From: Nonomuraea guangzhouensis
GTDB taxonomy: Bacteria; Actinomycetota; Actinomycetes; Streptosporangiales; Streptosporangiaceae
Length of the DNA stretch: 64,000 nt
Assembly (NCBI RefSeq): GCF_019396345.1
Contig: NZ_JAHKRM010000036.1
Span: 1-64,000 of the forward strand
Direction: 5' to 3'
Shown here: positions 1 to 7,708 of the stretch, piece by piece
How the letters are laid out: each line of letters starts with the position of its first letter
Position numbering within the stretch: the stretch's first letter is position 1
The notes under the pieces: model-generated
Told to the model about the DNA's origin: nothing
Database searches by the model: none
What the model saw: only the letters and a program-made list of their open reading frames with translations
Program-made: the position numbers and the translations under genes

Positions 1-146
1 GTTCCCCCCCCCCCCCCTCCCGCCGATGCGGCAGCAGGCTGCCGTATCGGCGGCAGCACACATTGCCCTCGTACGCGGGACGACCCGCGGCGGGTCCAGC
101 GGACATGCTCAGACGACATCCAGTCGCAGGAAGGAAGGAGCACCAC

Positions 147-374
147 ATGTCCGTACGTCACCTGCTTACCGCAGCGGTAAGCGTCCCGCCGGCAATCGCC
201 GCGCTTGCCACACCGGCGGCCGCGCACGTCTTGACCCAGCCGGACCCTGTCAGCGCCTACACCCTGACCACCGGGCGTCTGTGGTCCCTGGTGGCCGCGC
301 TGCTCGGGCTGACCGGCGTGGTCATCGGCGGGCTGGCCCTGGCCCGCTCCCGCCGCACCGAGCTGAGCGGCTGA
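147..374 (+). CDS. small membrane protein, DUF6223-like, shortened
   Basis: The 75-residue product has an N-terminal signal-like hydrophobic segment (residues 5-30, ending in an Ala-rich AAAH stretch) and a second membrane helix at about residues 45-67, followed by ARSRR on the cytoplasmic side. I chose the ATG at 147 because GGAAGGAG lies just upstream; an in-frame TTG at 63 has no such site. The order of segments recalls actinobacterial DUF6223 proteins, which as I remember them are longer and repeat the helix/ARSRR unit. This copy stops right after the first unit, so it may be a truncated remnant. The family assignment rests on memory of the pattern. Function is unknown. Confidence 0.45.
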   Translation: MSVRHLLTAAVSVPPAIAALATPAAAHVLTQPDPVSAYTLTTGRLWSLVAALLGLTGVVIGGLALARSRRTELSG

Positions 375-398
375 TACAAGCGCGAGATCGAGGCCCTG

Positions 399-575
399 AT
401 GACCGTACACGCCTCGATCATCGAACGGCCGCCACTTCTCGTGATCTTGTTCGTACAGGCAGGCAGCTCCACACATCATCAAGCGCGGCTGTCCTACCAA
501 ACCGACATCTACGCCAAGGCCGTGGTCAACGTCTGCCGAAAGGTGAACGCCGCGGCCGCAGCAGCAGGAGGCTGA
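399..575 (+). CDS. possible small ORF upstream of the sulfotransferase
   Basis: This 58-codon frame directly follows the preceding small gene in the same frame and ends one base before the GTG of the sulfotransferase. The ribosome site of the next gene (GGAGG) lies inside its last codons, so translation could be coupled. The C-terminal half (YQTDIYAKAVVNVCRKVN, then Ala-rich) looks protein-like, but I recognise no family. It may be the tail of an older broken gene. Confidence 0.25.
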   Translation: MTVHASIIERPPLLVILFVQAGSSTHHQARLSYQTDIYAKAVVNVCRKVNAAAAAAGG

Positions 576-576
576 C

Positions 577-1284
577 GTGTTACACGTGATCGGCGCGGGA
601 TTGCCGCGTACCGGAACCAGATCGATGAAGGCCGCGTTGGAAAGGCTGGGATTCGGTCCCTGCTACCACATGGCCGAAATCGGGAGCAATCCCGACCACG
701 TCGACCGGTGGCTACCCGCCGCCTCCGGCCTGCCGCTGGACTGGGACAGCGTGCTCGACGGCTACCGATCCACCCAGGACTGGCCGGCCAGTTTCTTCTG
801 GCGCGAGCAGGCGGAGCTCTACCCGGACGCGAAGGTCATCCTGACCGTCCGCGATCCGCATCGCTGGTATGTCAGCATGCAGACTCTGATCGCCACCCGC
901 CGGGACGTGCCGCCAGATCTGCCTGAAGCGGCGGCGGCGCTGCTCAGGACCATGGAGAGGCTCCTCCCGGTTCTCGATCGCATCGGAGAGTCCATCTTCG
1001 GCGACACCTGGGACTTCCAGCGGGGCATGCCCGACGAAGAGATCGCGACAGCGGCTTATCACCGTTACGTGGCCGTAGTCCAGAAGAGCCTGCCCGCGGA
1101 TCGTCTCCTGGTGTTCGACGTCCGCGAGGGCTGGGAGCCGCTCTGCCGGTTCCTGGGTGTCAACGCCCCCGCCGGCGAGCCGTTCCCGCACCTCAACGAC
1201 TCCGAGACCATGCGGCGCGCGCTGCAACAGCTGCTGACCGATGGCAGCATCGACTCGGCTTTCATTTCCGGCACCCACGACTGA
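577..1284 (+). CDS. sulfotransferase family protein
   Basis: A 235-residue protein of the P-loop sulfotransferase type that transfers a sulfuryl group from PAPS to an acceptor; the acceptor cannot be told from sequence. The N-terminal GLPRTGTRSMKAAL (about residues 7-20) is the 5'-phosphosulfate loop, and LTVRDPHRWYVS (about residues 89-100) fits the 3'-phosphate motif. The start is GTG, with GGAGG six bases upstream (568-572). Length suits the small cytoplasmic actinobacterial subfamily. No partner gene for PAPS synthesis is nearby, so it looks like a stand-alone enzyme. Family assignment is firm; substrate is unknown. Confidence 0.85.
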   Translation: MLHVIGAGLPRTGTRSMKAALERLGFGPCYHMAEIGSNPDHVDRWLPAASGLPLDWDSVLDGYRSTQDWPASFFWREQAELYPDAKVILTVRDPHRWYVSMQTLIATRRDVPPDLPEAAAALLRTMERLLPVLDRIGESIFGDTWDFQRGMPDEEIATAAYHRYVAVVQKSLPADRLLVFDVREGWEPLCRFLGVNAPAGEPFPHLNDSETMRRALQQLLTDGSIDSAFISGTHD

Positions 1285-1460
1285 ACGGCATCACCGCGCC
1301 TTTCCACAGGACCGTCCTGCGGAGGGGCACGGAGGTCGCCCACGACGATGTCACCTGCACGACAGCCTGCACACCAGCCGCATGCGCGAGGGCGTCACGC
1401 CCATCCCCGTGGAGGAGTACCGCGACATCGGCCAGCCCTGGAGGCGTTCCTGACGACGAA

Positions 1461-1497
1461 AGCCCCGATTCCCGGCGCCTCCACCGGGGGCGGGGCT
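1461..1497 (+). terminator. GC-rich hairpin downstream of the sulfotransferase
   Basis: The arms AGCCCCG (1461-1467) and CGGGGCT (1491-1497) pair perfectly, with a further CCCGG/CCGGG pairing inside. There is no T-tract, so this is at best a stem-only terminator. It is 175 bases past the stop codon. Confidence 0.35.
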
Positions 1498-1533
1498 CCG
1501 TCAAGCCGATCCGGCCGGACAGATCATCATGAA

Positions 1534-1671
1534 GGGCGATTCGATTACGCCCGCGCCTCAACGGTGCGGCAGCCGCTGGATACCCAGCTCGACTCCCTCA
1601 CGGCCGCCGGGACGTCGGCCTGGAACTCCTCACCGGCGAACTTCAAGGAACCCACGACCCCTCTGGGGTGA
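1534..1671 (+). pseudogene. serine recombinase (resolvase/invertase) N-terminal remnant
   Basis: One frame reads FDYARASTVRQPLDTQLDSLTAAG. This matches the catalytic N-terminus of Tn3-type resolvases (YxRVST..Q.LD.QL..L..AG), including the serine of the RxST motif. It has no start codon of its own and ends after about 45 residues at 1671. The rest of 1285-1858 holds no gene I can support. A second frame at 1350-1453 (HTSRMREGVTPIPVEEYRDIGQPW) looks protein-like but belongs to no family I recognise. The stretch is best read as debris of a lost mobile element. Confidence 0.5.
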
Positions 1672-1858
1672 CGTTCACCGTACTCGCTGCGCGGCCTGCC
1701 GCTCCCGGGTGCGGCAGGCGCTGCCCGCCAACGCTGCGGTGCCTTTCTGCCCGGTGCAGGCACCGGGGCTGGTCCTACTCGGAAATGGCGCGGGTTCCAC
1801 CTGGTGCGGGCAGCAGTTCAGCGGGCAGTGATCGCGATGTCGTCGGCCTCCAGCCGCG

Positions 1859-2824
1859 TCACTGGAAGCCCGCCACGTTCTCGTTCGTCACCATCTCGGT
1901 GCCGGTGTCGATGATCGCCGGGACATTCTGGCCCCGAGCCGCGGCGACCGCGGTCTCGATACCGACCGAGCCCATCTTGGCGGGGAACTGGGCGACCGAC
2001 GCCGCGACCTCGCCTGCGACGATGGCCTTCAGCTCGCCCGGTGAGGCGTCGAAGCCCACCAGTACGAGCTCGCCCGGCTTCTTGCCGGCGGACTTGACAG
2101 CCTGGAGGGCGCCGAGGATCGGCGGCCCGCAGGCCCCATAGATGGCGGCGATGCCGGGATGAGCGGCCAGGATGTCCTGGGCGGCGTTGAGCCCCTTGGT
2201 CTGGTCGCAGTCGGTGGCGGGTTTGGCGACCACGGCGACGCCGTCACCGAGCGTGGCCAGCATGCCGGTGACGCGGTCGTCGAGCGAGGGGTTGCCAAGC
2301 CGCCCCTGCAGTACGGCGATCGTGGAGCCGGGCTTGACGTGCTTGGCGAGCCAGGCGCCCGCCAGCTTGCCGCCCGCGAGATTGTCGGTCGCCACCACCG
2401 ACGACTTACCTGCCCAGCCGGGGATGTCGTTGTCCACCAGGACGACCTTGACCCCGGCAGCCACGGCCTTCTGCAGAACGTTCTGGAGGTTGGGGCTGGT
2501 CGGCGTGATCGCGATGGCCTTGACCCCCTTGGCGAGCATCGACTCGATCTGGGCCGTCTCGCCTTCGTCGTCCGTGCCGCTCTTGCCCTGGCCGAAGAGG
2601 ACCTCGACGTCTGGGTGGTCGCGGTGCCAGGTCTTCACCGCGTCGACCATGGTGTCGTAGAAGTCGACCGGGAACTTCGTGATAAATCCAACCTTGATCG
2701 GTTCGGTGGTGCCGGGAGACGCCCCGGTCGTGGACGTACCGGAGCCGGGGGAGCAGGCGCCGAGACAGAGCGCCAGCGCGAGGACCAGCGAGGCTGACCG
2801 AAGGTGTGGTGCCATCGTTCTCAT
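1859..2824 (-). CDS. sugar ABC transporter substrate-binding lipoprotein (first of two)
   Basis: A 321-residue type-1 periplasmic binding protein of the ribose/galactose group (Peripla_BP_4). The signal peptide ends in the lipobox LCLGAC (Cys at about residue 24), so it is anchored outside the membrane. The mature part begins KVGFITKFPVDFYD and shows the two-lobe pattern, with MLAKGVKAIAITPTSP and AIYGACGPPILGAL in ligand-lobe positions. It is the last gene of the minus-strand operon, 40 bases after the single-domain ATPase. It is a second binding protein in a locus that already has one at 9296-10363, so two importers or two ligands are likely. The ligand is unknown; a sugar or polyol is inferred. 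Confidence 0.88.
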   Translation of the reverse strand: MRTMAPHLRSASLVLALALCLGACSPGSGTSTTGASPGTTEPIKVGFITKFPVDFYDTMVDAVKTWHRDHPDVEVLFGQGKSGTDDEGETAQIESMLAKGVKAIAITPTSPNLQNVLQKAVAAGVKVVLVDNDIPGWAGKSSVVATDNLAGGKLAGAWLAKHVKPGSTIAVLQGRLGNPSLDDRVTGMLATLGDGVAVVAKPATDCDQTKGLNAAQDILAAHPGIAAIYGACGPPILGALQAVKSAGKKPGELVLVGFDASPGELKAIVAGEVAASVAQFPAKMGSVGIETAVAAARGQNVPAIIDTGTEMVTNENVAGFQ

Positions 2825-2864
2825 CTCTTTCTGGAGAGCGGTGGTGCGGAACGCCGGAGGGAGG

Positions 2865-3614
2865 TCACGACTCGCCTCCGACGATGAGCGAGACGAGCGC
2901 CTGCTGGTTGTCCGGCGTAGGCCTCATCTCGCCGACTTTGCGACCGCGCCGCAGCACCGCGGCTCGGTCGGCGATCTCGATCACGTGATCCATGGCATGG
3001 GAGATGACAATGACGGCGTGGCCCTCCTCGCGTAGGCGCAGGATGAGGTCGAGCACCCGCCGCGACTCGCGCAGCCCGAGCGCTGCCGTCGGCTCGTCGA
3101 GGATCACGACCTTCGACGCGAACGCCGCGGCCCTGGCCACGGCGATGGCTTGCCGCTGGCCTCCGGACATCAGACCGACCGTGGCATGGAGGTCGGCGAT
3201 CCCCACCTGGAGGCGTTCCAGCAACTCGGCCGTGGCCCGGGACATGTCGCGTCGGCGCAGCAGCCGCAAGCCATGGGGAAGCCAGCGTGGCCCGGAGGAC
3301 TCCCGCCCGGCGTAGAAGTTCGCGGCGGGATCCAGATTGTCGAACAGCGCGAGGTCCTGGTAGACGGTCTCGACCCCGAGGGCTCGGGCGGCGGCGGGCG
3401 AGCCCATCGTCACCGCGACCCCGTCCATCTCGATGGATCCCGCGTCCAGCCGGTGCACGCCGCTGATGCACTTGATCAGCGTGGACTTTCCCGCCCCGTT
3501 GTCGCCGAGGAGGGCGAGCACCTCGCCGGGGAACACCTCCAGATCCACGCCGTCGAGGGCGAGAACGGCGCCGAAGCGCTTGGTGGCGCCGCGAACGGCC
3601 AGGACGGGCGTCAT
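2865..3614 (-). CDS. sugar ABC transporter ATP-binding protein, single domain
   Basis: A 249-residue ATPase of the carbohydrate-uptake class. It has Walker A GDNGAGKST, the signature MSGGQRQAIAVARA, Walker B VVILDEPTAALG and the switch histidine in VIVISHAMDH. It has one nucleotide-binding domain, like FrcA-type ATPases, unlike the two-domain ATPase at 7701-9245. Its ATG overlaps the stop of the upstream permease (ATGA), so translation is coupled. It most likely works with the adjacent permease (3611-4624) and binding protein (1859-2824). Earlier in-frame starts lie inside the permease gene and are not credible. Confidence 0.9.
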   Translation of the reverse strand: MTPVLAVRGATKRFGAVLALDGVDLEVFPGEVLALLGDNGAGKSTLIKCISGVHRLDAGSIEMDGVAVTMGSPAAARALGVETVYQDLALFDNLDPAANFYAGRESSGPRWLPHGLRLLRRRDMSRATAELLERLQVGIADLHATVGLMSGGQRQAIAVARAAAFASKVVILDEPTAALGLRESRRVLDLILRLREEGHAVIVISHAMDHVIEIADRAAVLRRGRKVGEMRPTPDNQQALVSLIVGGES

Positions 3615-4624
3615 GACCGCGCCGCCCGCGCGATGCGGAAGCGGTTTTCCAGCCGCCCGCGGACGACGTCGGACTCGACGGCCATGACGATGACGACGCC
3701 GATGACGATCGGCTGCAGAAAAGCGTCGACGTCGAGCAGGTTCATGCCGTTCCGGATGATTCCGATCATGAGTGCCCCCACGAGAGCGTTGCCTACGCCG
3801 CCCCGGCCGCCGAGGAAGCTCGCACCCCCTATGACCACGGCGGCGATCGAGTCGAGCTCGGCCAGGTCGCCGAAGGTCGGGGAGCCGGCGTTGAGTCGGC
3901 CGGAGGTGACGATCGCGGCGATCCCGGCGGCCAGGCCGCTCAGGACGTACACCGAGATCACCACCCGGTCGACGGGGATCGCCGCCCGCCGGGCTGCCTC
4001 CGGGTTCCCGCCGACGGCGTAGATCCAGCGCCCCCACACCATCCGCTTGGTGAGCAGGACGACGGCCAGCGCCACTGCGGCGACCAGGAAGGCCGAATAC
4101 GGCAGCCAGCCTGCCGAGCCGCCGCCCATCGCCTGGACGATCTCGGGCATGCCCTGCTGCGGTTGCCCGCCCGACAGCCACAGGGCGAGGCCCCGCCCCG
4201 CGCTCAGGGTGGCGAGCGTGATGATGAAGGGGTGGGGCAGCCGGCCCAGGACGTAACCCATGCCGTTGATCGCGCCGACCGCCATGCCGGTGGCCAGCAT
4301 GGCGAGGACGACAACCGGTCCGGACGGTGCGGCGGAGTAGACAAGGGCCCCGGTCACGGAGGCGAGCGCCAGCGTCGATCCCACGGACAGGTCGATCCCC
4401 CTGGTGAGGATCACCAGGAGTTGCCCGATGGCGAGCACCGCGATCACCGCGCTCTGCGCCAGCACGTTGCCCAGGTTGAGCACGGTGAGGAACGCGGGTG
4501 ACAACATGCTCATGATCACGACGAGGAACAGCAGGATCAGCGCCGGGCCGAGCCGGATGGCCAGCAGCGTGAGCCGCAGTGGATCGCTGCCCAGGCGGCG
4601 CAGGGCCCCGGCCTCGGCGGTCAC
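3611..4624 (-). CDS. sugar ABC transporter permease (RbsC/FrcC-like)
   Basis: A 337-residue membrane protein with about ten hydrophobic segments and the ribose-type permease signature (LTRGIDLSVGSTLAL near residue 80; SPTFGDLAELDSIAAVVIGGASFLGGRGG near residue 245). The GTG start overlaps the dehydrogenase stop by four bases (GTGA). It overlaps the next gene, the single-domain ATPase, by ATGA. This tight packing suggests that permease, ATPase and the terminal binding protein form one transporter. The substrate is inferred from family only. Confidence 0.9.
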   Translation of the reverse strand: MTAEAGALRRLGSDPLRLTLLAIRLGPALILLFLVVIMSMLSPAFLTVLNLGNVLAQSAVIAVLAIGQLLVILTRGIDLSVGSTLALASVTGALVYSAAPSGPVVVLAMLATGMAVGAINGMGYVLGRLPHPFIITLATLSAGRGLALWLSGGQPQQGMPEIVQAMGGGSAGWLPYSAFLVAAVALAVVLLTKRMVWGRWIYAVGGNPEAARRAAIPVDRVVISVYVLSGLAAGIAAIVTSGRLNAGSPTFGDLAELDSIAAVVIGGASFLGGRGGVGNALVGALMIGIIRNGMNLLDVDAFLQPIVIGVVIVMAVESDVVRGRLENRFRIARAARS

Positions 4625-5715
4625 GTCACCGCTCCGGACGGGTCGTCGTGAGTGGCCGGCAAAGGGGTCCGCACCCGGCCGGATGGGGTGTCCGGGGATA
4701 CGTCCAGGCTCCCGGCCGACAGGGATTCGCTGGGGGCGGTCTCCACCCGCGTCCCTGACTCGTACGAGCGGATCACGGCGTGGGCGAGCGCGAGCGCGCG
4801 ACGACCGGCGCGCGCGTGGACGGGCGGCGGGTCGCCGGCGCGCAGGGCGGCGAGAACCTCGTCGACGTGCCGGTCGAAGGTGGCGTGGAAGCCCCGGTCG
4901 GCGTCGTTGAAGTAGCCCGCCTGCCACACCCGGCTCGTCTCGTCCCCGGCCGGCGTGTAGGTGTAGCGGCGGACGGTGTCCTCGACGAGGATCCGGCCGC
5001 CGGTGCCGTTGATCTCCAGCAGGTGGGTCCCCGGATAGGTGTACGACGAGTCGTACGTGCCGAGAAGCGTCCCCACCGCCCCGCTCGCGAACCGTACAGC
5101 GATCGCCATCGTCGTGTACGGCGGCCCGCCGGTCATCTGGGCCGTCACGGACGCGATGGGGCCGCACAGGTGCTCGACCATGTCGAAACCGTGGCACTGG
5201 GTCTCGATGAGGTTGGCGTGGGGGTGCTGGCTGGTGCCCGCCTCTCCGCCGAATCGCCAGGTCGCGAAGATGAGCCGGCCCAGCTCGCCGCGCTCGATCG
5301 CCGCCGCCGCCAGTCGCACGGGACGGGCGTAGCGGTGGTTGAAGTTGATGGCGAAGAAGAGCCGGCGGGACTCGGCCTCGGCGATCAGGACGTCCGCCTC
5401 GTCGAGCGAGAAGACCAGCGGCTTCTCGACCAGCAGCGGAATCCCTGCCTCGACCAGCAGGCGGGTGGTGGCGAAATGGCCTTCGTTCGGCAGGCACACG
5501 GAGATCAGGTCGGGCCGCTCCCGGGCGATCATCTCCTCCACGTCGAGATAGGGGCGCACGCCGAACCGTCGGGCGCGCTCAACGGTGCGCTTCTCGGTCC
5601 GCCCCACGATGGCGCGCAGCTCGGCGTCCTCGCGGCCGGAGAACACGCGTGCGTGGTGGAAGCCCCACCAGTCGCCGGTGCCGACCACGGCGACCCTGGT
5701 CCGCTTGACGTTCAC
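4621..5715 (-). CDS. Gfo/Idh/MocA family oxidoreductase
   Basis: A 364-residue NAD(P)-dependent sugar or polyol dehydrogenase. The N-terminal Rossmann segment starts VKRTRVAVVGTGDWWGFHHARVF. The conserved EKP motif that bears the catalytic-site lysine is present (LLVEKPLVFSLDEAD, near residue 95). The C-terminal part is the usual open beta-sheet domain. The start is GTG, overlapping the upstream permease by GTGA, and the stop overlaps the next permease start. It sits between two permease genes, so the imported sugar or its derivative is the likely substrate. The first glycine motif (GTGDWW) departs from the usual GxGxxG spacing residues but is acceptable for this family. Confidence 0.88.
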   Translation of the reverse strand: MNVKRTRVAVVGTGDWWGFHHARVFSGREDAELRAIVGRTEKRTVERARRFGVRPYLDVEEMIARERPDLISVCLPNEGHFATTRLLVEAGIPLLVEKPLVFSLDEADVLIAEAESRRLFFAINFNHRYARPVRLAAAAIERGELGRLIFATWRFGGEAGTSQHPHANLIETQCHGFDMVEHLCGPIASVTAQMTGGPPYTTMAIAVRFASGAVGTLLGTYDSSYTYPGTHLLEINGTGGRILVEDTVRRYTYTPAGDETSRVWQAGYFNDADRGFHATFDRHVDEVLAALRAGDPPPVHARAGRRALALAHAVIRSYESGTRVETAPSESLSAGSLDVSPDTPSGRVRTPLPATHDDPSGAVT

Positions 5716-6722
5716 TGTCGTCTCCTCCTTGCCAGGGCGGCCTGGACGAGTACGACCAGGACGAGGAAGGTGCCGCTGACCACCTGCTGGTAGGCGGAGC
5801 TGAGCGTGCCCACCTGGTTGATCAGGTTCTGGATCACCTTGAGCAGCAGCACGCCCGCGAGGGTCCCCCCGAGCGATCCGGCGCCGCCGGTGAGCAGCGT
5901 GCCGCCGATCACGACGGCCGCGATGGCCTCCAGTTCCCTGCCTTCGCCGAGGGTGGGCAGCCCGGAGGCGGTCTGTGCGGCGATGAGGACTCCGGCGAGG
6001 CCGGCCAGCAGGGAACTCAGTACGTAGACGCGGACCCGGATGCGGGCCACGGGGAGTCCCATGAGCTCGGCGGCGTGCCCGTCCCCGTTCCCGGCGGCGA
6101 AGACCCGCAGGCCGAACCGGGTGCGGTTGAGCACCACGCCGGCCACGGCGAAGACCGCGAGGGCGATGAGCACCGGGACGCCGACGCCGAGAACAGTGGC
6201 CTGCCCGATCCGGGTAAGGGCCAGGTCGGCGGGGATGATGTAGACCTGGTTGCCCTCCTGTGAGACCGCGAAGGCCAGCCCTCGGGCGAACAGCAGCGTC
6301 GCCAGGGTGACGACGAACGGCGCGAGCCGGGCCCGCCCGACCAGCAGCCCGTTCACCAGGCCGATCAGCCCGCAGACCGCCAGGGGCAGCAGGACCGCGC
6401 CCGCCGTCCCCCAGCGGGAGCCGTACGCTGCCAGGACACCGGACAATGCGAGAACGGACCCGACGGACAGGTCGATCCCGCCGGAGAGGATCACGAACGT
6501 CATGCCTGTCGCGGCCAGCAGCAGGTAGGAGGCGTCCAGCGCGATGGCGCCGAGGTTCCCCGGGCCGGTGAAGCTCGAACCGAAGGTCAGCGACCCGAGG
6601 AGGATCACGAGGCCGAGCACCAGGGTGGCCCCGTGCCGCCGGGCGAGTGCCGCCACCCACGTCCGCCCGGTGCCGGCGGCCGGCGAGAGGGGTGCGGCGC
6701 GCTCGGCCTGTCCGGTCGTCAC
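5712..6722 (-). CDS. sugar ABC transporter permease (second)
   Basis: A 336-residue RbsC-like permease with about ten membrane segments and the motif ILSGGIDLSVGSVLALSG. A second conserved loop (LPTLGEGRELEAIAAVVIGG) lies in the C-terminal third. GTG start within a GTGA overlap with the upstream permease. Together with 6719-7708 it would give a heterodimeric channel, as in rhamnose-type importers that use two different permeases with one two-domain ATPase. The pairing is inferred from order and coupling. Confidence 0.9.
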   Translation of the reverse strand: MTTGQAERAAPLSPAAGTGRTWVAALARRHGATLVLGLVILLGSLTFGSSFTGPGNLGAIALDASYLLLAATGMTFVILSGGIDLSVGSVLALSGVLAAYGSRWGTAGAVLLPLAVCGLIGLVNGLLVGRARLAPFVVTLATLLFARGLAFAVSQEGNQVYIIPADLALTRIGQATVLGVGVPVLIALAVFAVAGVVLNRTRFGLRVFAAGNGDGHAAELMGLPVARIRVRVYVLSSLLAGLAGVLIAAQTASGLPTLGEGRELEAIAAVVIGGTLLTGGAGSLGGTLAGVLLLKVIQNLINQVGTLSSAYQQVVSGTFLVLVVLVQAALARRRRQ

Positions 6723-7708
6723 GTCCCGCTCCTGTCCCGCTGCGCGTACACAGCGGCCACGATGATCGCCGCCTGGATCATCCGGGCGGTCGAGTCGTGC
6801 AGGTCGTGCTGGATGACCGTGGCGATGATGAGCTGCATCAGCAGCGCCCCCATCAGCGTGCCGAGGATCCGGACGCGGCCTCCGGCAAGGGGCGTGCCCC
6901 CCACGACCACGGCGGTGATGGCGCTCAGCTCGATCAGCAGCCCGGTGAACGAGGGGTCGCTCGCGCTCTGCCGCCCGGTCGTCAGCACTCCGGCCATGGC
7001 TGCGAGCACCCCACTGATCACATAGACGGTGACCAGTGTCCGCCGTACGGGCAGGCCGGCCAGGAGCGCCGCGGGCCGGTTGCCTCCCACGGCCAGCAGC
7101 CTGCGGCCGAACGCGGCGCGGCGCAGGACGAACCCGGCGGCGGCGGCGACCGTCAGAGCCATGAGCACGGCCAGTGGGACCCCCAGCACCTGCCCGCCGC
7201 CGATGGCGGCCAGCGTGGGGTCGAAGATCTCGACGAGTCGGCCGTCCGCGAGCACGAGCGCCACCCCCCGTCCGGCTACGAGCAGCCCGAGAGTGGCGAC
7301 GATCGGCTGGATGCCGTAGGCGACCAGCCCGCCGTTCACGAGTCCCACGGCCGCACCGGCGAGCACTGCGACGGCGATGGCGGGCCAGGGCCCGTAGCCG
7401 AGGTAGAGCGGCAGCAACGCCGCCGCGATGGCCATCGTGGAGCCGACCGACAGGTCGATGCCTCCGGTGCCGATCACCAGTGCCATGCCGAGGGCGACGA
7501 TGGCCACAGGGGCAACCTGGACGAGCTGGAGCCGTAGGTTCGCGACCGTGGCGAAGTTCGGCGTGAACACCAGGTTGAACGACAGCAGGACGCCGAGGGC
7601 GAGGTAAACCCCGTAATCGGACAACCAGGTCACCCGCCCCGCCGCGCCCGTGCGGCCGGCCATGCGAGTGGGGGTGGGCGCGGGAGTCCCGCTGAGCGGC
7701 TCAGTCAT
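6719..7708 (-). CDS. sugar ABC transporter permease (third)
   Basis: A 329-residue RbsC-like permease with the family motif IGTGGIDLSVGSTMAIAA and the C-terminal loop LIELSAITAVVVGGTPLAGG. I chose the ATG at 7708 (MTEPLSG), which overlaps the ATPase stop by eight bases (ATGACTGA). An in-frame start at 7732 would add eight residues and lies deeper in the ATPase gene. It likely pairs with the permease at 5712-6722 and the two-domain ATPase upstream. Confidence 0.88.
   Translation of the reverse strand: MTEPLSGTPAPTPTRMAGRTGAAGRVTWLSDYGVYLALGVLLSFNLVFTPNFATVANLRLQLVQVAPVAIVALGMALVIGTGGIDLSVGSTMAIAAALLPLYLGYGPWPAIAVAVLAGAAVGLVNGGLVAYGIQPIVATLGLLVAGRGVALVLADGRLVEIFDPTLAAIGGGQVLGVPLAVLMALTVAAAAGFVLRRAAFGRRLLAVGGNRPAALLAGLPVRRTLVTVYVISGVLAAMAGVLTTGRQSASDPSFTGLLIELSAITAVVVGGTPLAGGRVRILGTLMGALLMQLIIATVIQHDLHDSTARMIQAAIIVAAVYAQRDRSGT

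Noticed and set aside
1..24. Run of about 14 C residues at the very start
   Set aside because: Looks like a low-complexity or contig-end artefact; no feature can be tied to it.
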